From Mycobacterium sp. 852014-52450_SCH5900713 (GTDB lineage Bacteria > Actinomycetota > Actinomycetes > Mycobacteriales > Mycobacteriaceae), in assembly GCF_001667075.1 (NCBI RefSeq), contig NZ_LZIL01000069.1:62001-126000 (forward strand): a stretch of DNA of 64,000 bases. The letters run 5' to 3'. Position 1 is the first letter of the stretch, and each line of letters starts with the position of its first letter. The notes under the pieces were generated by a model. The model searched no databases. It was given only the letters and a program-made list of their open reading frames with translations, and was not told the DNA's origin. Below are positions 43,652-53,065 of this stretch, in pieces. A program made the position numbers and the translations under genes.

Positions 43652-44326
43652 TCACTCTCCAATGCCGTTGCGGCGCAACGGCAGCAGCGACCCCGCCAGC
43701 ACCAGCCAGCACAGCGCCAGCACCCTGGCAACCGGCAGGATCACGCCCAGGTCCGGCCAGACCAACACCGCCGTCGCCGCTTCGGCAAGGGCGGCGATTC
43801 CCAGGCCGGCCCAGGCCACCGGGCTCGGCAGCAAACCGCGGCTCAGGGCGGGACCCGCGATCCCGGCGACCAGCAGGCCCAGGGCCACGATGTGCCCCGG
43901 GCCACCGACCAGAAACACCAACAGGTACAGCGCGCGGACCAACGCCGCGTCCGCGGCGACTTCGGGCAGCGACAGCGGCCAGGCCAGCAAGCCGCACAGC
44001 CCCAGCGCGCCGGCGGCCACGACGCCTCCCGTGAACGCGATCGACGCTCCCGGCCCGGCAGCGCCGAGCCGGCGCAGCCGGACGTTGACCGTCGCCGCGT
44101 AGAGCGCCAACGGGACCGACGACGCAAACGTCGCCACGGCGATGACGCGCACGGCGACCGGCTCCGCACGGACGTAAGCCGCCACCGCGGCCGCCGGGCC
44201 GTACGGCAACGGCATCACACCGCCCAGGGCGACCCCGACCGCGATCCCACCGAAGAGCACCGCGACACACAGCACGGACAGCAGCAGCAACCAGGGGCCA
44301 CCGCGGTGAGGCGCAGTGTCGTCCAT
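43652..44326 (-). CDS. Multi-pass membrane protein, function unknown
   Basis: 224 residues from ATG 44326 with about six hydrophobic segments, beginning with WLLLLSVLCVAVLFGGIAV and ending with LALCWLVLAGSLLPLRRNG. Most of the rest is Ala, Leu, Val and Gly, with few charged residues. I do not recognise a family. In M. tuberculosis a PE gene (PE24) lies at this position instead. It ends 3 bases beyond the convergent RNase Z gene. Confidence 0.6.
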   Translation of the reverse strand: MDDTAPHRGGPWLLLLSVLCVAVLFGGIAVGVALGGVMPLPYGPAAAVAAYVRAEPVAVRVIAVATFASSVPLALYAATVNVRLRRLGAAGPGASIAFTGGVVAAGALGLCGLLAWPLSLPEVAADAALVRALYLLVFLVGGPGHIVALGLLVAGIAGPALSRGLLPSPVAWAGLGIAALAEAATAVLVWPDLGVILPVARVLALCWLVLAGSLLPLRRNGIGE

Positions 44327-44351
44327 GGCGTGAACGCTATGCCCGCGCCGG

Positions 44352-45191
44352 CTAGGCCAGCCGGGTGACCTCCACGACGACGTCGAGGTCGGTCGCACCC
44401 TCACCGGAGTAAATGCCTTTCAGGGGCGGGACGTCGGTGTAGTCGCGGCCGGCGCCCACGCCGACGTATTGCTCGGAGATCTCGGTTCCGTTGGTGGGGT
44501 CGTAACTCCACCAGGCGCCCGTCCACGCCTGAATCCACGCGTGGCTGCGCCCGTCCACGGTGTCCCCGACGACGGCGTCGCGTTTGGGATGCAGGTATCC
44601 CGACACGTAGTACGCGGGAATCCCCATGGCCCGCAACAACATCAGCGACAAGTGTACGAAGTCCTGGCAGACGCCCCTGCCCGCGTTCAACGCGTCCAGC
44701 CCCGACGAGTGCACGCTGGTGGTTCCCGGGAGATAGTCCAGCTCGCCGCGCACCCAGTCGCTGGCGGCGGCGACTGCCTCGGCGGGCTGGTGCGACTTGG
44801 CGATCTTCCTGGCCACGGACGCAACCTTCTTGCTCGCCGGGGTGTGCCCGGTGGGGCGAAGCAGTTCGTCGAACCGGTCGATCACCGCCTCGGACTTGAG
44901 GTCATCCCAGCCGACGTCGGTCACCGGCGGTTCCGGCTGCTCGGTTTCGACCACCGACGACGACGTCACCGTGAGGTCGGTGTGCGGCGCGTGCAGATCG
45001 AATGCCGTTACGGCGGTGCCCCAATAGTCGATGTAGCGATAGGACCGGGTCGCGGGGATCGTCTCGACGCGATTGAGGATGACGTTTTGCCTGGTGTTCG
45101 ACCGCGGGGTCAACCGCGCTTCGTTGTAGGACGCGGTCACCGCCGACTGGTAGGCATACCCGGTGGTGTGCACCACCCGCAGCCGCCACAT
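44352..45191 (-). CDS. Transglutaminase-like protein, Rv2409c-like
   Basis: 279 residues, the same as Rv2409c, from ATG 45191. An N-terminal beta-rich transglutaminase-associated region precedes a papain-like core with the catalytic triad visible: GVCQDFVHL (Cys near residue 164), GRSHAWIQAW (His near 202) and YDPTNG (Asp near 217). Its start overlaps the alpha-E gene stop by one base. With that gene and the ATP-grasp gene it forms a widely conserved bacterial trio thought to make or modify peptides; the product is unknown. Confidence 0.85.
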   Translation of the reverse strand: MWRLRVVHTTGYAYQSAVTASYNEARLTPRSNTRQNVILNRVETIPATRSYRYIDYWGTAVTAFDLHAPHTDLTVTSSSVVETEQPEPPVTDVGWDDLKSEAVIDRFDELLRPTGHTPASKKVASVARKIAKSHQPAEAVAAASDWVRGELDYLPGTTSVHSSGLDALNAGRGVCQDFVHLSLMLLRAMGIPAYYVSGYLHPKRDAVVGDTVDGRSHAWIQAWTGAWWSYDPTNGTEISEQYVGVGAGRDYTDVPPLKGIYSGEGATDLDVVVEVTRLA

Positions 45192-46168
45192 CAGCCGTCC
45201 CCTTTCCTGCTGACCAGCCGGCCGCGATCCCCGGCATCCGACCACGCCACCCACGGCGTGACGTGAAAGTACTGCACCGACAACGCTTCTCCGACATCGT
45301 GGCAGGTTCGCTGCAGGCCCGCCAGGCGCGTCTCCAGGGACTCCAGCAGTACACCGGGTTGCACGAATTCGAGTTCACTTCGGGCCTGCCCGAGCAGCCG
45401 CTGCGCCTCCCCGGTGGCCCCGATCCGGCTTTGTCGAGAGTGCAGCAGTTCGTCGAGGTTGTGTTCGGCGAGCCGCAGCGAATAGAACACCGAACGCGGG
45501 AACAACCGGTCCAGCAGCATGAATTCGACCACCCGCCCGGCGTCCAGCACGCCGCGGTAGGTGCGCAGGTAGGTGTCATGGGCGCCCGCCGAACGCAACA
45601 GCGTCACCCACGCCGGGGATGAAGCGCTGTCCCCCACCCGTGAAAGCAACAGCCGCACCGTCATGTCCACCCGCTCGATCGCGCGGCCCAGCACCATGAA
45701 GCGGTACCCGTCGTCGCGCGACAGCGTCGAGTCGGCCAGGCCAGCGAACATCGCCGCCCGGCCCTCGATGTAGGACAGGAATTCATGGGGCCCAAGGCGT
45801 TTGGCGGCACGCTCGCGTTCGGGCAGGGCATGGTAGGTGGTGTTGAGGCACTCCCAGATCTCGCTGGACGTCACCTCCCGCGCCGACTTGGCGTTCTCGC
45901 GCGCCGCCGTGATGGCGTCGACGATCGAACTACCGCCCGAAGCGTTGGTGCTGAAGGCCACCAGGTCGGTCAGCGACCAGACGTCTAGGTCGTGGTGCGG
46001 GGGGTCGATGCCGAGCACCCGCAGCAGCAGCCGGGACGCCTGGTCCGGGTCGACGCTGGACTCCTCGAGCAGTTGATGCAGCACCACGTCGAGGATGCGG
46101 GCGGTGTCGTCGGCCCGTTCGACATAGCGACCGATCCAGAACAGTGCCTCCGCGTTACGGGCCAGCAT
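45191..46168 (-). CDS. Alpha-E domain protein, Rv2410c-like
   Basis: 325 residues, the same as Rv2410c. All-helical alpha-E domain, opening MLARNAEALFWIGRYVERAD, with repeated Arg/Glu-rich helices such as FMVLGRAIERVDMTVRLLL. It is the middle member of a three-gene coupled operon (stop and start overlaps on both sides) with a circularly permuted ATP-grasp protein upstream and a transglutaminase-like protein downstream. The family has no established biochemical function. Confidence 0.83.
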   Translation of the reverse strand: MLARNAEALFWIGRYVERADDTARILDVVLHQLLEESSVDPDQASRLLLRVLGIDPPHHDLDVWSLTDLVAFSTNASGGSSIVDAITAARENAKSAREVTSSEIWECLNTTYHALPERERAAKRLGPHEFLSYIEGRAAMFAGLADSTLSRDDGYRFMVLGRAIERVDMTVRLLLSRVGDSASSPAWVTLLRSAGAHDTYLRTYRGVLDAGRVVEFMLLDRLFPRSVFYSLRLAEHNLDELLHSRQSRIGATGEAQRLLGQARSELEFVQPGVLLESLETRLAGLQRTCHDVGEALSVQYFHVTPWVAWSDAGDRGRLVSRKGDG

Positions 46169-47841
46169 CAGCGCTTCGCCCGCCGCTCTTGCTGCTGAAG
46201 CTGCTGTTCCTGGGGCGATTCCGTGGGTTGCGTCTGGGTCTGCGCGAAACGCTGCGCGCCATCCAGCACCGGGTCGGACATCGACTCCGGCAGCGAGCGC
46301 ACGACTTCCGCCGCGCCGAGCTCATGGTCACCGCCCGAGGTCCGCGACGCCAGCACCCAGGTGTCCTTCGACCCGCCGCCCTGGCTCGAGTTCACCACCC
46401 GCGAGCCCTCGACCAGGGCCACCCGGGTCAGCCCGCCGGGCAACACCCAGACGTCGTTGCCGTCGTTGACCGCGAACGGCCGCAGGTCGACATACCGGGG
46501 CGCCAGTGTGTTCCCGATCTGCGTCGGCACGGTCGACAGTTCCATCATCGGCTGGGCGATCCAGCTGCGCGGGTCGTCGCGAACCTTCTTGGCGACGGTG
46601 GCCAACTCCTTCTCGGAGGCTTCCGGCCCGAACACGATGCCGTAACCCCCGGACCCCTCGACCGGCTTGAGGACCAATTCGTCGATCCGGTCCAGCACCT
46701 CTTCGCGTTCGTCGTCGAGCCAGCACCGGTACGTCTCGACGTTGGCCAGCAGCGGCTTCTCCCCCAGGTAGTACTCGATCATCGTCGGCACATAGGTGTA
46801 AACGAGCTTGTCGTCGCCCACACCGTTGCCGATGGCGCTGGAGACGACGACGTTGCCGGCACGGGCCGCGTTGACCAGGCCGGCCACCCCGAGGACCGAG
46901 TCGGCGCGGAACTGGAGCGGGTCCAAGAAGGCGTCGTCGATGCGCCGGTAGATGACGTCGACCTGCACCTCCCCGTCCGTGGTGCGCATGTAGACCTGGT
47001 TGTCGCGGCAGAACAGGTCGCGACCCTCGACCAGCTCGACCCCCATCTGACGGGCCAGCAGCGAGTGCTCGAAGTAGGCCGAGTTGTACACCCCGGGAGT
47101 GAGCACCACCACGGTCGGGTCGGCCTCGTTGGTGGCCGCGGAATTGCGCAAGGCGCGCAGCAGGTGCGACGCGTAGTCGTCGACCGCACGCACCCGGTGG
47201 GTGGCGAACAGATTCGGGAAAACCCGCGCCATGGTCCGCCGGTTCTCCATGACATACGACACCCCGGAGGGCGAGCGCAGGTTGTCCTCGAGGACCCGGA
47301 AGTTGCCCTTCTCGTCGCGGATCAGGTCGATGCCCGCCACGTGGATGCGGACGCCGTTGGGCGGGACGATGCCCACCGCCTCGCGGTGGAAATGCTCGCA
47401 GGAAGTGATCAGGCGGCGCGGGATGATGTCGTCGTTCAGGATCTCCTGATCGCCGTAGATGTCGTCGAGATACATCTCGAGTGCCTTGACGCGCTGGATG
47501 ATGCCGCGCTCCAACCGGCTCCACTCGGCGGCCGAGATGACCCGCGGAACCAGGTCGAGCGGAAAAGGCCGCTCCTGACCTGACAGCGAGAACGTGATGC
47601 CCTGGTCGATGAACGCCCGGCCCAGCGCTTCGGCGCGGGCCTTCAGGTCCGAGGCGTCCGACGGCGCGAGCTCGGCGTAGATGCCCTTATACGGGCCGCG
47701 AACGGTGCCGTGGGCATCGAACATCTCGTCAAATGCCATCGAATAGACGTCTGAGGACGTGTTGTAGCCGCCGAAAATGCGCTCGGCACGCGCGGCGCGT
47801 AACCCCCGCCCGGTTTCCTCGAGCTGGCTCGGAAGACTCAC
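46168..47841 (-). CDS. Circularly permuted ATP-grasp protein, Rv2411c-like
   Basis: 557 residues (Rv2411c about 551). CP_ATPgrasp family: RIHVAGIDLIRDEKGNFRVL and EDNLRSPSGVSYVMENR in the first half, and a nucleotide-binding segment LVLKPVEGSGGYGIVFG near residue 390. ATP-grasp enzymes join carboxylates to amines or thiols through acyl phosphates, so a peptide ligase role is predicted. It heads the operon with the alpha-E and transglutaminase-like genes and is divergent from rpsT. Confidence 0.84.
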   Translation of the reverse strand: MSLPSQLEETGRGLRAARAERIFGGYNTSSDVYSMAFDEMFDAHGTVRGPYKGIYAELAPSDASDLKARAEALGRAFIDQGITFSLSGQERPFPLDLVPRVISAAEWSRLERGIIQRVKALEMYLDDIYGDQEILNDDIIPRRLITSCEHFHREAVGIVPPNGVRIHVAGIDLIRDEKGNFRVLEDNLRSPSGVSYVMENRRTMARVFPNLFATHRVRAVDDYASHLLRALRNSAATNEADPTVVVLTPGVYNSAYFEHSLLARQMGVELVEGRDLFCRDNQVYMRTTDGEVQVDVIYRRIDDAFLDPLQFRADSVLGVAGLVNAARAGNVVVSSAIGNGVGDDKLVYTYVPTMIEYYLGEKPLLANVETYRCWLDDEREEVLDRIDELVLKPVEGSGGYGIVFGPEASEKELATVAKKVRDDPRSWIAQPMMELSTVPTQIGNTLAPRYVDLRPFAVNDGNDVWVLPGGLTRVALVEGSRVVNSSQGGGSKDTWVLASRTSGGDHELGAAEVVRSLPESMSDPVLDGAQRFAQTQTQPTESPQEQQLQQQERRAKR

Positions 47842-47892
47842 TTTTCAGATGCTGCCTCAAATTGGCGTTATGGCAGGCCACGGGTTCCCGTT

Positions 47893-47920
47893 TTGGGAGA
47901 AAACGTAACCGACTGATAAC
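47893..47920 (+). promoter_or_regulatory. Possible rpsT promoter
   Basis: TTGGGA (47893-47898) and GATAAC (47915-47920) with a 16-base spacer, 66 bases before the rpsT GTG. They resemble -35 and -10 elements of the housekeeping sigma factor. Proposed from pattern only. Confidence 0.35.
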
Positions 47921-47986
47921 CTGGGCAGTCGCTGTGGTGATATCCGGCGCCCCCAACAAACGTCGAAGCGGAGAAGGATCTAAAGC

Positions 47987-48247
47987 GTGGCCAACATCAA
48001 GTCGCAGCAGAAGCGCAATCGCACCAACGAGCGCGCTCGACTGCGCAACAAGTCCGTGAAGTCTTCGCTTCGCACCGCGGTCCGCGCGTTCCGTGAGGCC
48101 GCCCACGCCGGCGACAAGGAGAAGGCCTCGGAGTTGCTGGCCGCGACCACCCGCAAGCTGGACAAAGCGGCCAGCAAGGGCGTGATCCACAAGAATCAGG
48201 CGGCCAACAAGAAGTCCGCCCTGGCGCGCGCTCTCAACAAGATCTGA
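47987..48247 (+). CDS. rpsT: 30S ribosomal protein S20
   Basis: 86 residues, the same as M. tuberculosis RpsT, from GTG 47987 with GGAGAAGGA upstream. Seen: ANIKSQQKRNRTNERARLRN at the N-terminus and the closing KNQAANKKSALARALNKI, the S20 hallmarks. It binds 16S rRNA in the body of the small subunit. It stands alone between divergent and convergent neighbours. Confidence 0.97.
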   Translation: MANIKSQQKRNRTNERARLRNKSVKSSLRTAVRAFREAAHAGDKEKASELLAATTRKLDKAASKGVIHKNQAANKKSALARALNKI

Positions 48248-48256
48248 CCCGCCCGC

Positions 48257-49225
48257 TCATCGGTTCCGGTTCGCGGCCAGCTCGGCCACCTTCCTGACCG
48301 CCGATTCCAGCGCATAGTCGGCGTCCGCCACGGCTCCTTTGACATTGGCGTTGAGTGCCGCCACCACCTTCATCGCGGCCGCGACACTGTCGCGCGACCA
48401 ATACCGCGCCTGCTTCTGGGCCTTCTGCACCCGCCACGGCGGCATTCCCAGCTGCGACGCCAGCCGGTAGGGATCGCCTGACAACGGCCCGACCCGACCG
48501 ATCGTGTGGATCGCTTCGGCCAGCGCGTCGGCCAGCACCACCAGCGGCTCCCCGCGCATCATCGCCCACCGCAGCGCTTCGGCCGCTCCCGCGACGTCGC
48601 CGGCCACCGCCTTGTCCGCGATGTCGAACCCCTTCACCTCGGCTTTGCCGCTGTGATAGCGGCGGACCGCGGCGGCATTCACGACCCCGCCCGTGTCGGC
48701 AACCAGCTGCGAACAGGCGGCCGCCAGCTCCCGCACGTCGGAGCCGACCGCGTCCAGCATGGCGGTCACGGTCTCCTCGTCGACCTTGACGCGCAGCGCA
48801 CGAAACTCCTTGCGGACGAAGTCGATTCGTTCGCTGGCCTTGGTGATCCGCGCGCACGGATGCACGACGGCGCCCAGTGACTGCAACTCGGTGGCCAGCG
48901 CCTTGGCCCGCCCGCCGCCCGAATGCACGACCACCAGCATCGTGCCCAGCGGGACGTCGGCCGCGGCCGAGGCGATCACCGCGGCCGCCTCCTTGCCCGC
49001 TTCGCCTGCGGACTCCAGCACGACGATGCGCTCGTCACCGAACAGTGACGGACTCAGCAGCTCGGCCAGCTCGTAGGTACTGACGTCACCTGCCCGCATT
49101 CGGCTGACCGGAACGTCGTCGATCCCGGTCCGCTGGCGCGCCGCCCGCAATACGTCGGCCACCGCCCGCTCGACCAGCAGCTCCTCGTCTCCCAGGACCA
49201 GGTGTAACGGCGAAACCTCTGTCAC
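48257..49225 (-). CDS. holA: DNA polymerase III delta subunit
   Basis: 322 residues (Rv2413c about 316). Clamp-loader delta subunit, which opens the beta sliding clamp. The fold is AAA+-like without a working ATP site: SPLHLVLGDEELLVERAV at the start, ALRVKVDEETVTAMLDAVG in the middle and a C-terminal collar with LASQLGMPPWRVQKAQKQAR. It ends 9 bases beyond the convergent rpsT and follows the comEC gene on the same strand after 26 bases. Confidence 0.88.
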   Translation of the reverse strand: MTEVSPLHLVLGDEELLVERAVADVLRAARQRTGIDDVPVSRMRAGDVSTYELAELLSPSLFGDERIVVLESAGEAGKEAAAVIASAAADVPLGTMLVVVHSGGGRAKALATELQSLGAVVHPCARITKASERIDFVRKEFRALRVKVDEETVTAMLDAVGSDVRELAAACSQLVADTGGVVNAAAVRRYHSGKAEVKGFDIADKAVAGDVAGAAEALRWAMMRGEPLVVLADALAEAIHTIGRVGPLSGDPYRLASQLGMPPWRVQKAQKQARYWSRDSVAAAMKVVAALNANVKGAVADADYALESAVRKVAELAANRNR

Positions 49226-49251
49226 CCCACGATGGTGTCACGAGGGACCGA

Positions 49252-50814
49252 CTACGCCGCCCCGGGATCCACCACCTTCGACAGCCACCAAGCCAGCGCG
49301 CAGAGGGCAGCCGTCAACCCGCCCAGGCCGAGCGCGGCGCCAAACCAGCGCCGGCCGCGCAGCCTCGTGACCGCCACGACGATCAGCGCGGTCACCCCGG
49401 CGACCAGCACCACTCCCGGCACCCCGGTCGGAACGGGCAGCGTCGCACCGGGCGCGCCCGCCGACCATTGCGCCACCCGCACCACCCACCACAGTTCGGG
49501 GCCGGTGAAACGGACCAACACGTGTGCGCCGGGCGGCCACACCACGCTCAGCACCGCCGCCGCGCTGCCGAGCACGGTGATCGGCGCGATGACCGGCGCC
49601 GCCGCGAGGTTGGCGCCCACTGCCACCAGGCTGACCCGCCCGGAGATGCCCGCCACCAGCGGAGCGGTCACGACATGTGCGGCCGCGGCGATCGCCAGGG
49701 CGTCGGCCAGCGGCTTGGGGCAGCCTCTTTCCGCCAGGCGCCGCGACCAGGACGGCGCGATCAACACCAACGCCGCCGTCGCGATCGCCGACAGCGCGAA
49801 GCCCACGTCGACGGCCAGCTGCGGGGCCAGCGCCAGCAAGACCAGCACCGCGGCGCAGAGCGCCGGGATGGCTTGCCGCCGCCGCGAGGAAAGCAACCCC
49901 GCCAGCCCGATGGCGCCCATCACGGCCGCCCGCAACACGCTCGCCGTCGGTTCCACGACGATGACGAACGCGACCAGCGTCACGGCGGCGAGGACGACGG
50001 CCGCCCGTGGACCGATCAGGCGCGCCGAGAACAGCACGGCCGCACACACGATGGTCACGTTGGCGCCCGACACCGCCATCAGGTGCGTCATCCCTGCCGC
50101 GCGAAAGTCCCGGTCGGTCTCGGCGGGAACCGCCGAGGTGTCGCCCAGCACCAGGGCAGGCAGCATCGCCGCCTGGTCGCCGGGCAGCGCGCCGCGAACC
50201 GCCGCGACGAATCGGCCCCGCACCGTGTGCGCCGCCCGGTGCACGGCGCCGGCGGTGCCCAGGGTCGGGCGGCCCGACGCGTTGAGCACAGCGACGGTGA
50301 GGTCGCGGCGGGTCGGGCGGCTGATCCTCGCGGTGAACCGCATTGGTCGGCCCACCATCAGCCCGTCGGCTTCCGGTTCGAAATCCGATGCGCGCGCGAA
50401 GACGACCACGCGCCCCGAGATCTGCGCGTCGGGCAGGCGCTGCAGCTTGGCGCGAAACATGAGCCGGCCGCGACCCAACGACACCGGGCTCTCCGTGGGA
50501 GTGACTGTCACCGGGACGGCCGTCCCGAACGCCGCCGTGATCGGGTGGCGATCGACAGCTTCGGCGCGCAGCGCGACCGCAAACCCGAAGCCCGCGCCGG
50601 TGACGCCGACCGCGACCAGGCCGGCGCTGACGGCCCGGTGCCTCCCGGATTCGCCCCGCCGGCGCGCCGCGCGCCACACCAGGGCGCCGGCGGCGGCAAC
50701 CAATAACAGACAGACCCCCGCGATCGCCCGGCCGATCGGCCACCAGATCCCGGCGGCGGTCACCGCCCAGCAGGTGAGCGCGGCCGGCACCAGGCGCGCG
50801 TCAACGCGTGCCAC
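49252..50814 (-). CDS. ComEC/Rec2 competence-domain membrane protein, Rv2414c-like
   Basis: 520 residues from GTG 50814 (Rv2414c about 514); a frame to 50844 would add 10. It has many hydrophobic segments and the competence-domain motif HLMAVSGANVTIV near residue 250. It ends after the membrane domain (WWLSKVVDPGAA) with no metallo-beta-lactamase domain, so the DNA-degrading part of a full ComEC is absent. It sits downstream of comEA, the DNA-binding partner, with 36 bases between. Whether mycobacteria take up DNA with it is unproven. Confidence 0.82.
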   Translation of the reverse strand: MARVDARLVPAALTCWAVTAAGIWWPIGRAIAGVCLLLVAAAGALVWRAARRRGESGRHRAVSAGLVAVGVTGAGFGFAVALRAEAVDRHPITAAFGTAVPVTVTPTESPVSLGRGRLMFRAKLQRLPDAQISGRVVVFARASDFEPEADGLMVGRPMRFTARISRPTRRDLTVAVLNASGRPTLGTAGAVHRAAHTVRGRFVAAVRGALPGDQAAMLPALVLGDTSAVPAETDRDFRAAGMTHLMAVSGANVTIVCAAVLFSARLIGPRAAVVLAAVTLVAFVIVVEPTASVLRAAVMGAIGLAGLLSSRRRQAIPALCAAVLVLLALAPQLAVDVGFALSAIATAALVLIAPSWSRRLAERGCPKPLADALAIAAAAHVVTAPLVAGISGRVSLVAVGANLAAAPVIAPITVLGSAAAVLSVVWPPGAHVLVRFTGPELWWVVRVAQWSAGAPGATLPVPTGVPGVVLVAGVTALIVVAVTRLRGRRWFGAALGLGGLTAALCALAWWLSKVVDPGAA

Positions 50815-50850
50815 GCCCGATTCGGCGTGACCGCATTCCCGCACCGGTGT

Positions 50851-51702
50851 TCAGACACGGACCAGGGCGCGCAACTTCTCCAGCCGCGCGGGCCCGATGC
50901 CGTCGACGTCGGCGAGCTGGTCGACGCTGGTGAATTTGCCGTTGGCCTGCCGCCAGGCCACGATCGCGGCGGCTGTGACCGGCCCGACGCCGGGCAGGGC
51001 GTCCAAGTCCTCCACGGTCGCGCTGTTGAGGTCGAGCACTTCACCCGCCTTCGGCTTCCCCGGCCCCGCTCCGGTCCGCGGTGGCGGTGGCTTGGACGTC
51101 GATGTGGAACCGGAGGCGACCGAGCTTCCCAACGCCGCCGGCCGCCCGGGGACGGGCGGAAGGCCGACGACGATCTGCTCGCCGTCGCCGAGCGGACGCG
51201 CCATGTTCAGCCCGACGGTGTCCGCCCCGTTCACCGCCCCGCCCGCGGCCTGCAGCGCGTCGGCGACCCGCGCCCCAGGCGCCAGGGTGACCAGTCCCGG
51301 GCTGTGCACCAGGCCCACCACGCTCACCACCACTGGCCGGTCGGGGCCGGCGCCGGGGGCCGCCGACGACTTGTGGCCCGCCGTCGACGCCTTCTCGACC
51401 GGCGGCAGTTTGGCCGACATCACCGGCGCCGGCCGGTCGCGCAGCAGCGTGAACACCGTGACCAGAACGGCCAGCGCGGCCACGATCGCCAACCCGATGG
51501 CACCCGCACGCCCCGGGTCGGCGCGCAGCCTGGCCACCCAGCCCCGATCCGCGGACACATCCGGCAGCCACCGCGGCAGCAGCGAATTCTGGTCCTCGTC
51601 CACCGCCTGATCGGGCGACGTCGACGCGGCGCCGTCGGGCTCGGCGTCCGGTTGGGCACCGAGTCGCCGCTGCAGACGCTCGGCGGGAAGTTCTGTTCGC
51701 AT
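50851..51702 (-). CDS. ComEA-like DNA-binding membrane protein, Rv2415c-like
   Basis: 283 residues (Rv2415c about 297). A cytoplasmic N-terminus of about 65 residues, one membrane helix (AGAIGLAIVAALAVLVTVF), an SLBB-type domain (VVSVVGLVHSPGLVTLAPGA), a proline-rich linker, and a C-terminal helix-hairpin-helix pair (LDLNSATVEDLDALPGVGP, DVDGIGPARLEKLRALVRV) that binds DNA without sequence preference. It is probably co-transcribed with the comEC-like gene. Confidence 0.87.
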   Translation of the reverse strand: MRTELPAERLQRRLGAQPDAEPDGAASTSPDQAVDEDQNSLLPRWLPDVSADRGWVARLRADPGRAGAIGLAIVAALAVLVTVFTLLRDRPAPVMSAKLPPVEKASTAGHKSSAAPGAGPDRPVVVSVVGLVHSPGLVTLAPGARVADALQAAGGAVNGADTVGLNMARPLGDGEQIVVGLPPVPGRPAALGSSVASGSTSTSKPPPPRTGAGPGKPKAGEVLDLNSATVEDLDALPGVGPVTAAAIVAWRQANGKFTSVDQLADVDGIGPARLEKLRALVRV

Positions 51703-51765
51703 GCGCCGACCGTAGGTGCGCCGACCGCCAGATCGGCCCCCACCCGGCGACGCCGCGACCCCGGC

Positions 51766-51792
51766 TGTGGATTAAACCGAGGCTGTGCACAA
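51766..51792. other. Two near-DnaA-box words between comEA and the ACAD operon
   Basis: TGTGGATTA (51766-51774) and TGTGCACAA (51784-51792) each differ by one base from the DnaA box TGTGGATAA or TGTGGACAA. They lie in the divergent control region. Two such words could arise by chance. Confidence 0.2.
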
Positions 51793-51897
51793 CCGCTGTA
51801 CGGGATGGGTCAAGATGGACCGGAGAACGCATCGCCAGGACCGGGCATCCATCCGACGCTGGTAACCATGTTCAGCCCCAGACGACAGGAGGTCGCC

Positions 51898-53058
51898 GTG
51901 CAACTGGCGCTCACACCGGAGGAAGCCGCGTTCCGCGACGAGCTCCGCACCATCTACACCACCAAGATTCCCGAAGAGCTGCGCGAGCGGGTGCGCCGGG
52001 GCGCGGCGGAGGTGAAGCACGACGACATCGTCACCAGCCACAAGATCCTGCACGAGCACGGTTTGGCGGTACCGAACTGGCCGGTCGAATGGGGCGGCAA
52101 GGACTGGACGGCCACCCAGCACCAGATCTGGGCCGACGAGATGCAGCTGGCGTGCGTCCCGGAGCCGCTGAACTTCAACACCAAGATGGTGGGCCCGGTG
52201 ATCGCCGAATTCGGTTCGGAGGAGGTCAAACAACGCTTCCTGCCGCCGACGGCCAGCCTCGACATCTGGTGGTGTCAGGGATTCTCCGAGCCCGAGGCCG
52301 GTTCGGATCTGGCGTCGTTGCGCACCACCGCGGTGCGGGACGGCGACAGCTACGTCGTCAACGGGCAGAAGACCTGGACCACGCTCGGCCAGTACGCGGA
52401 CTGGATCTTCTGCCTGGTGCGCACCGACCCGCAGGCGCCCAAGCGGCAGGCGGGCATCTCGTTTCTGCTGTTCGACATGAAGACCCCCGGCATCACGCTG
52501 CGGCCCATCAAGACGATCGACGGCGGTCACGAGGTCAACGAGATCTTTTTCGAAGACGTCCGGGTACCCGCCAACCAGCTTGTGGGAGAAGAGAATAAGG
52601 GCTGGACATACGCCAAGTTCCTGTTGGGCAACGAACGCACCGGCATCGCCGGTGTCGGCCGGACCAAGGTGCGCCTCGCCGAGGTGAAGAAACACGCGGC
52701 GGCCACCGGGGTGCTGCAGGATCCCCTGTTCGCGGCGCGCCTGGCCGAGGCCGAAAACGAATTGCTGGCATTGGAACTCACGCAGTCGCGGGTGGTCACG
52801 GACTCCGCGAACGGCCAGCCCAATCCGGCTTCGTCGGTGCTCAAATTGCGCGGCAGCCAATTGCAGCAGATCGCCACCGAGCTGCTGGTCGAGGTGGCCG
52901 GGCCCGATGCCCTGCCGGCCGACGGCGAAGGCATCGCGTCTCCGGACTGGGCGCAACACAGTGCGCCGCACTACCTCAATTACCGCAAGACGTCGATCTA
53001 CGGCGGCAGCAACGAGGTGCAGCGCAACATCATCGCGTCCACCATTCTGGGATTGTGA
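51898..53058 (+). CDS. Acyl-CoA dehydrogenase, first subunit of a pair
   Basis: 386 residues from GTG 51898, 6 bases after AGGAGG. Flavin-dependent acyl-CoA dehydrogenase fold: GFSEPEAGSDLASLRT near residue 124, VVNGQKTWTT near 155, and IYGGSNEVQRNIIASTI at the end. The style matches the FadE17/FadE28 class, which in mycobacteria act as alpha2-beta2 pairs on branched or sterol-derived CoA thioesters. The next gene is the likely partner, 7 bases downstream. A frame upstream to 50827 is noise. Confidence 0.85.
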   Translation: MQLALTPEEAAFRDELRTIYTTKIPEELRERVRRGAAEVKHDDIVTSHKILHEHGLAVPNWPVEWGGKDWTATQHQIWADEMQLACVPEPLNFNTKMVGPVIAEFGSEEVKQRFLPPTASLDIWWCQGFSEPEAGSDLASLRTTAVRDGDSYVVNGQKTWTTLGQYADWIFCLVRTDPQAPKRQAGISFLLFDMKTPGITLRPIKTIDGGHEVNEIFFEDVRVPANQLVGEENKGWTYAKFLLGNERTGIAGVGRTKVRLAEVKKHAAATGVLQDPLFAARLAEAENELLALELTQSRVVTDSANGQPNPASSVLKLRGSQLQQIATELLVEVAGPDALPADGEGIASPDWAQHSAPHYLNYRKTSIYGGSNEVQRNIIASTILGL

Positions 53059-53065
53059 GGCAGCC

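Noticed and set aside
49232..50830. 532-codon Thr/Ala-rich open frame on the + strand
   Set aside because: Exact antisense of the comEC-like gene; composition reflects the complement of membrane-segment codons.
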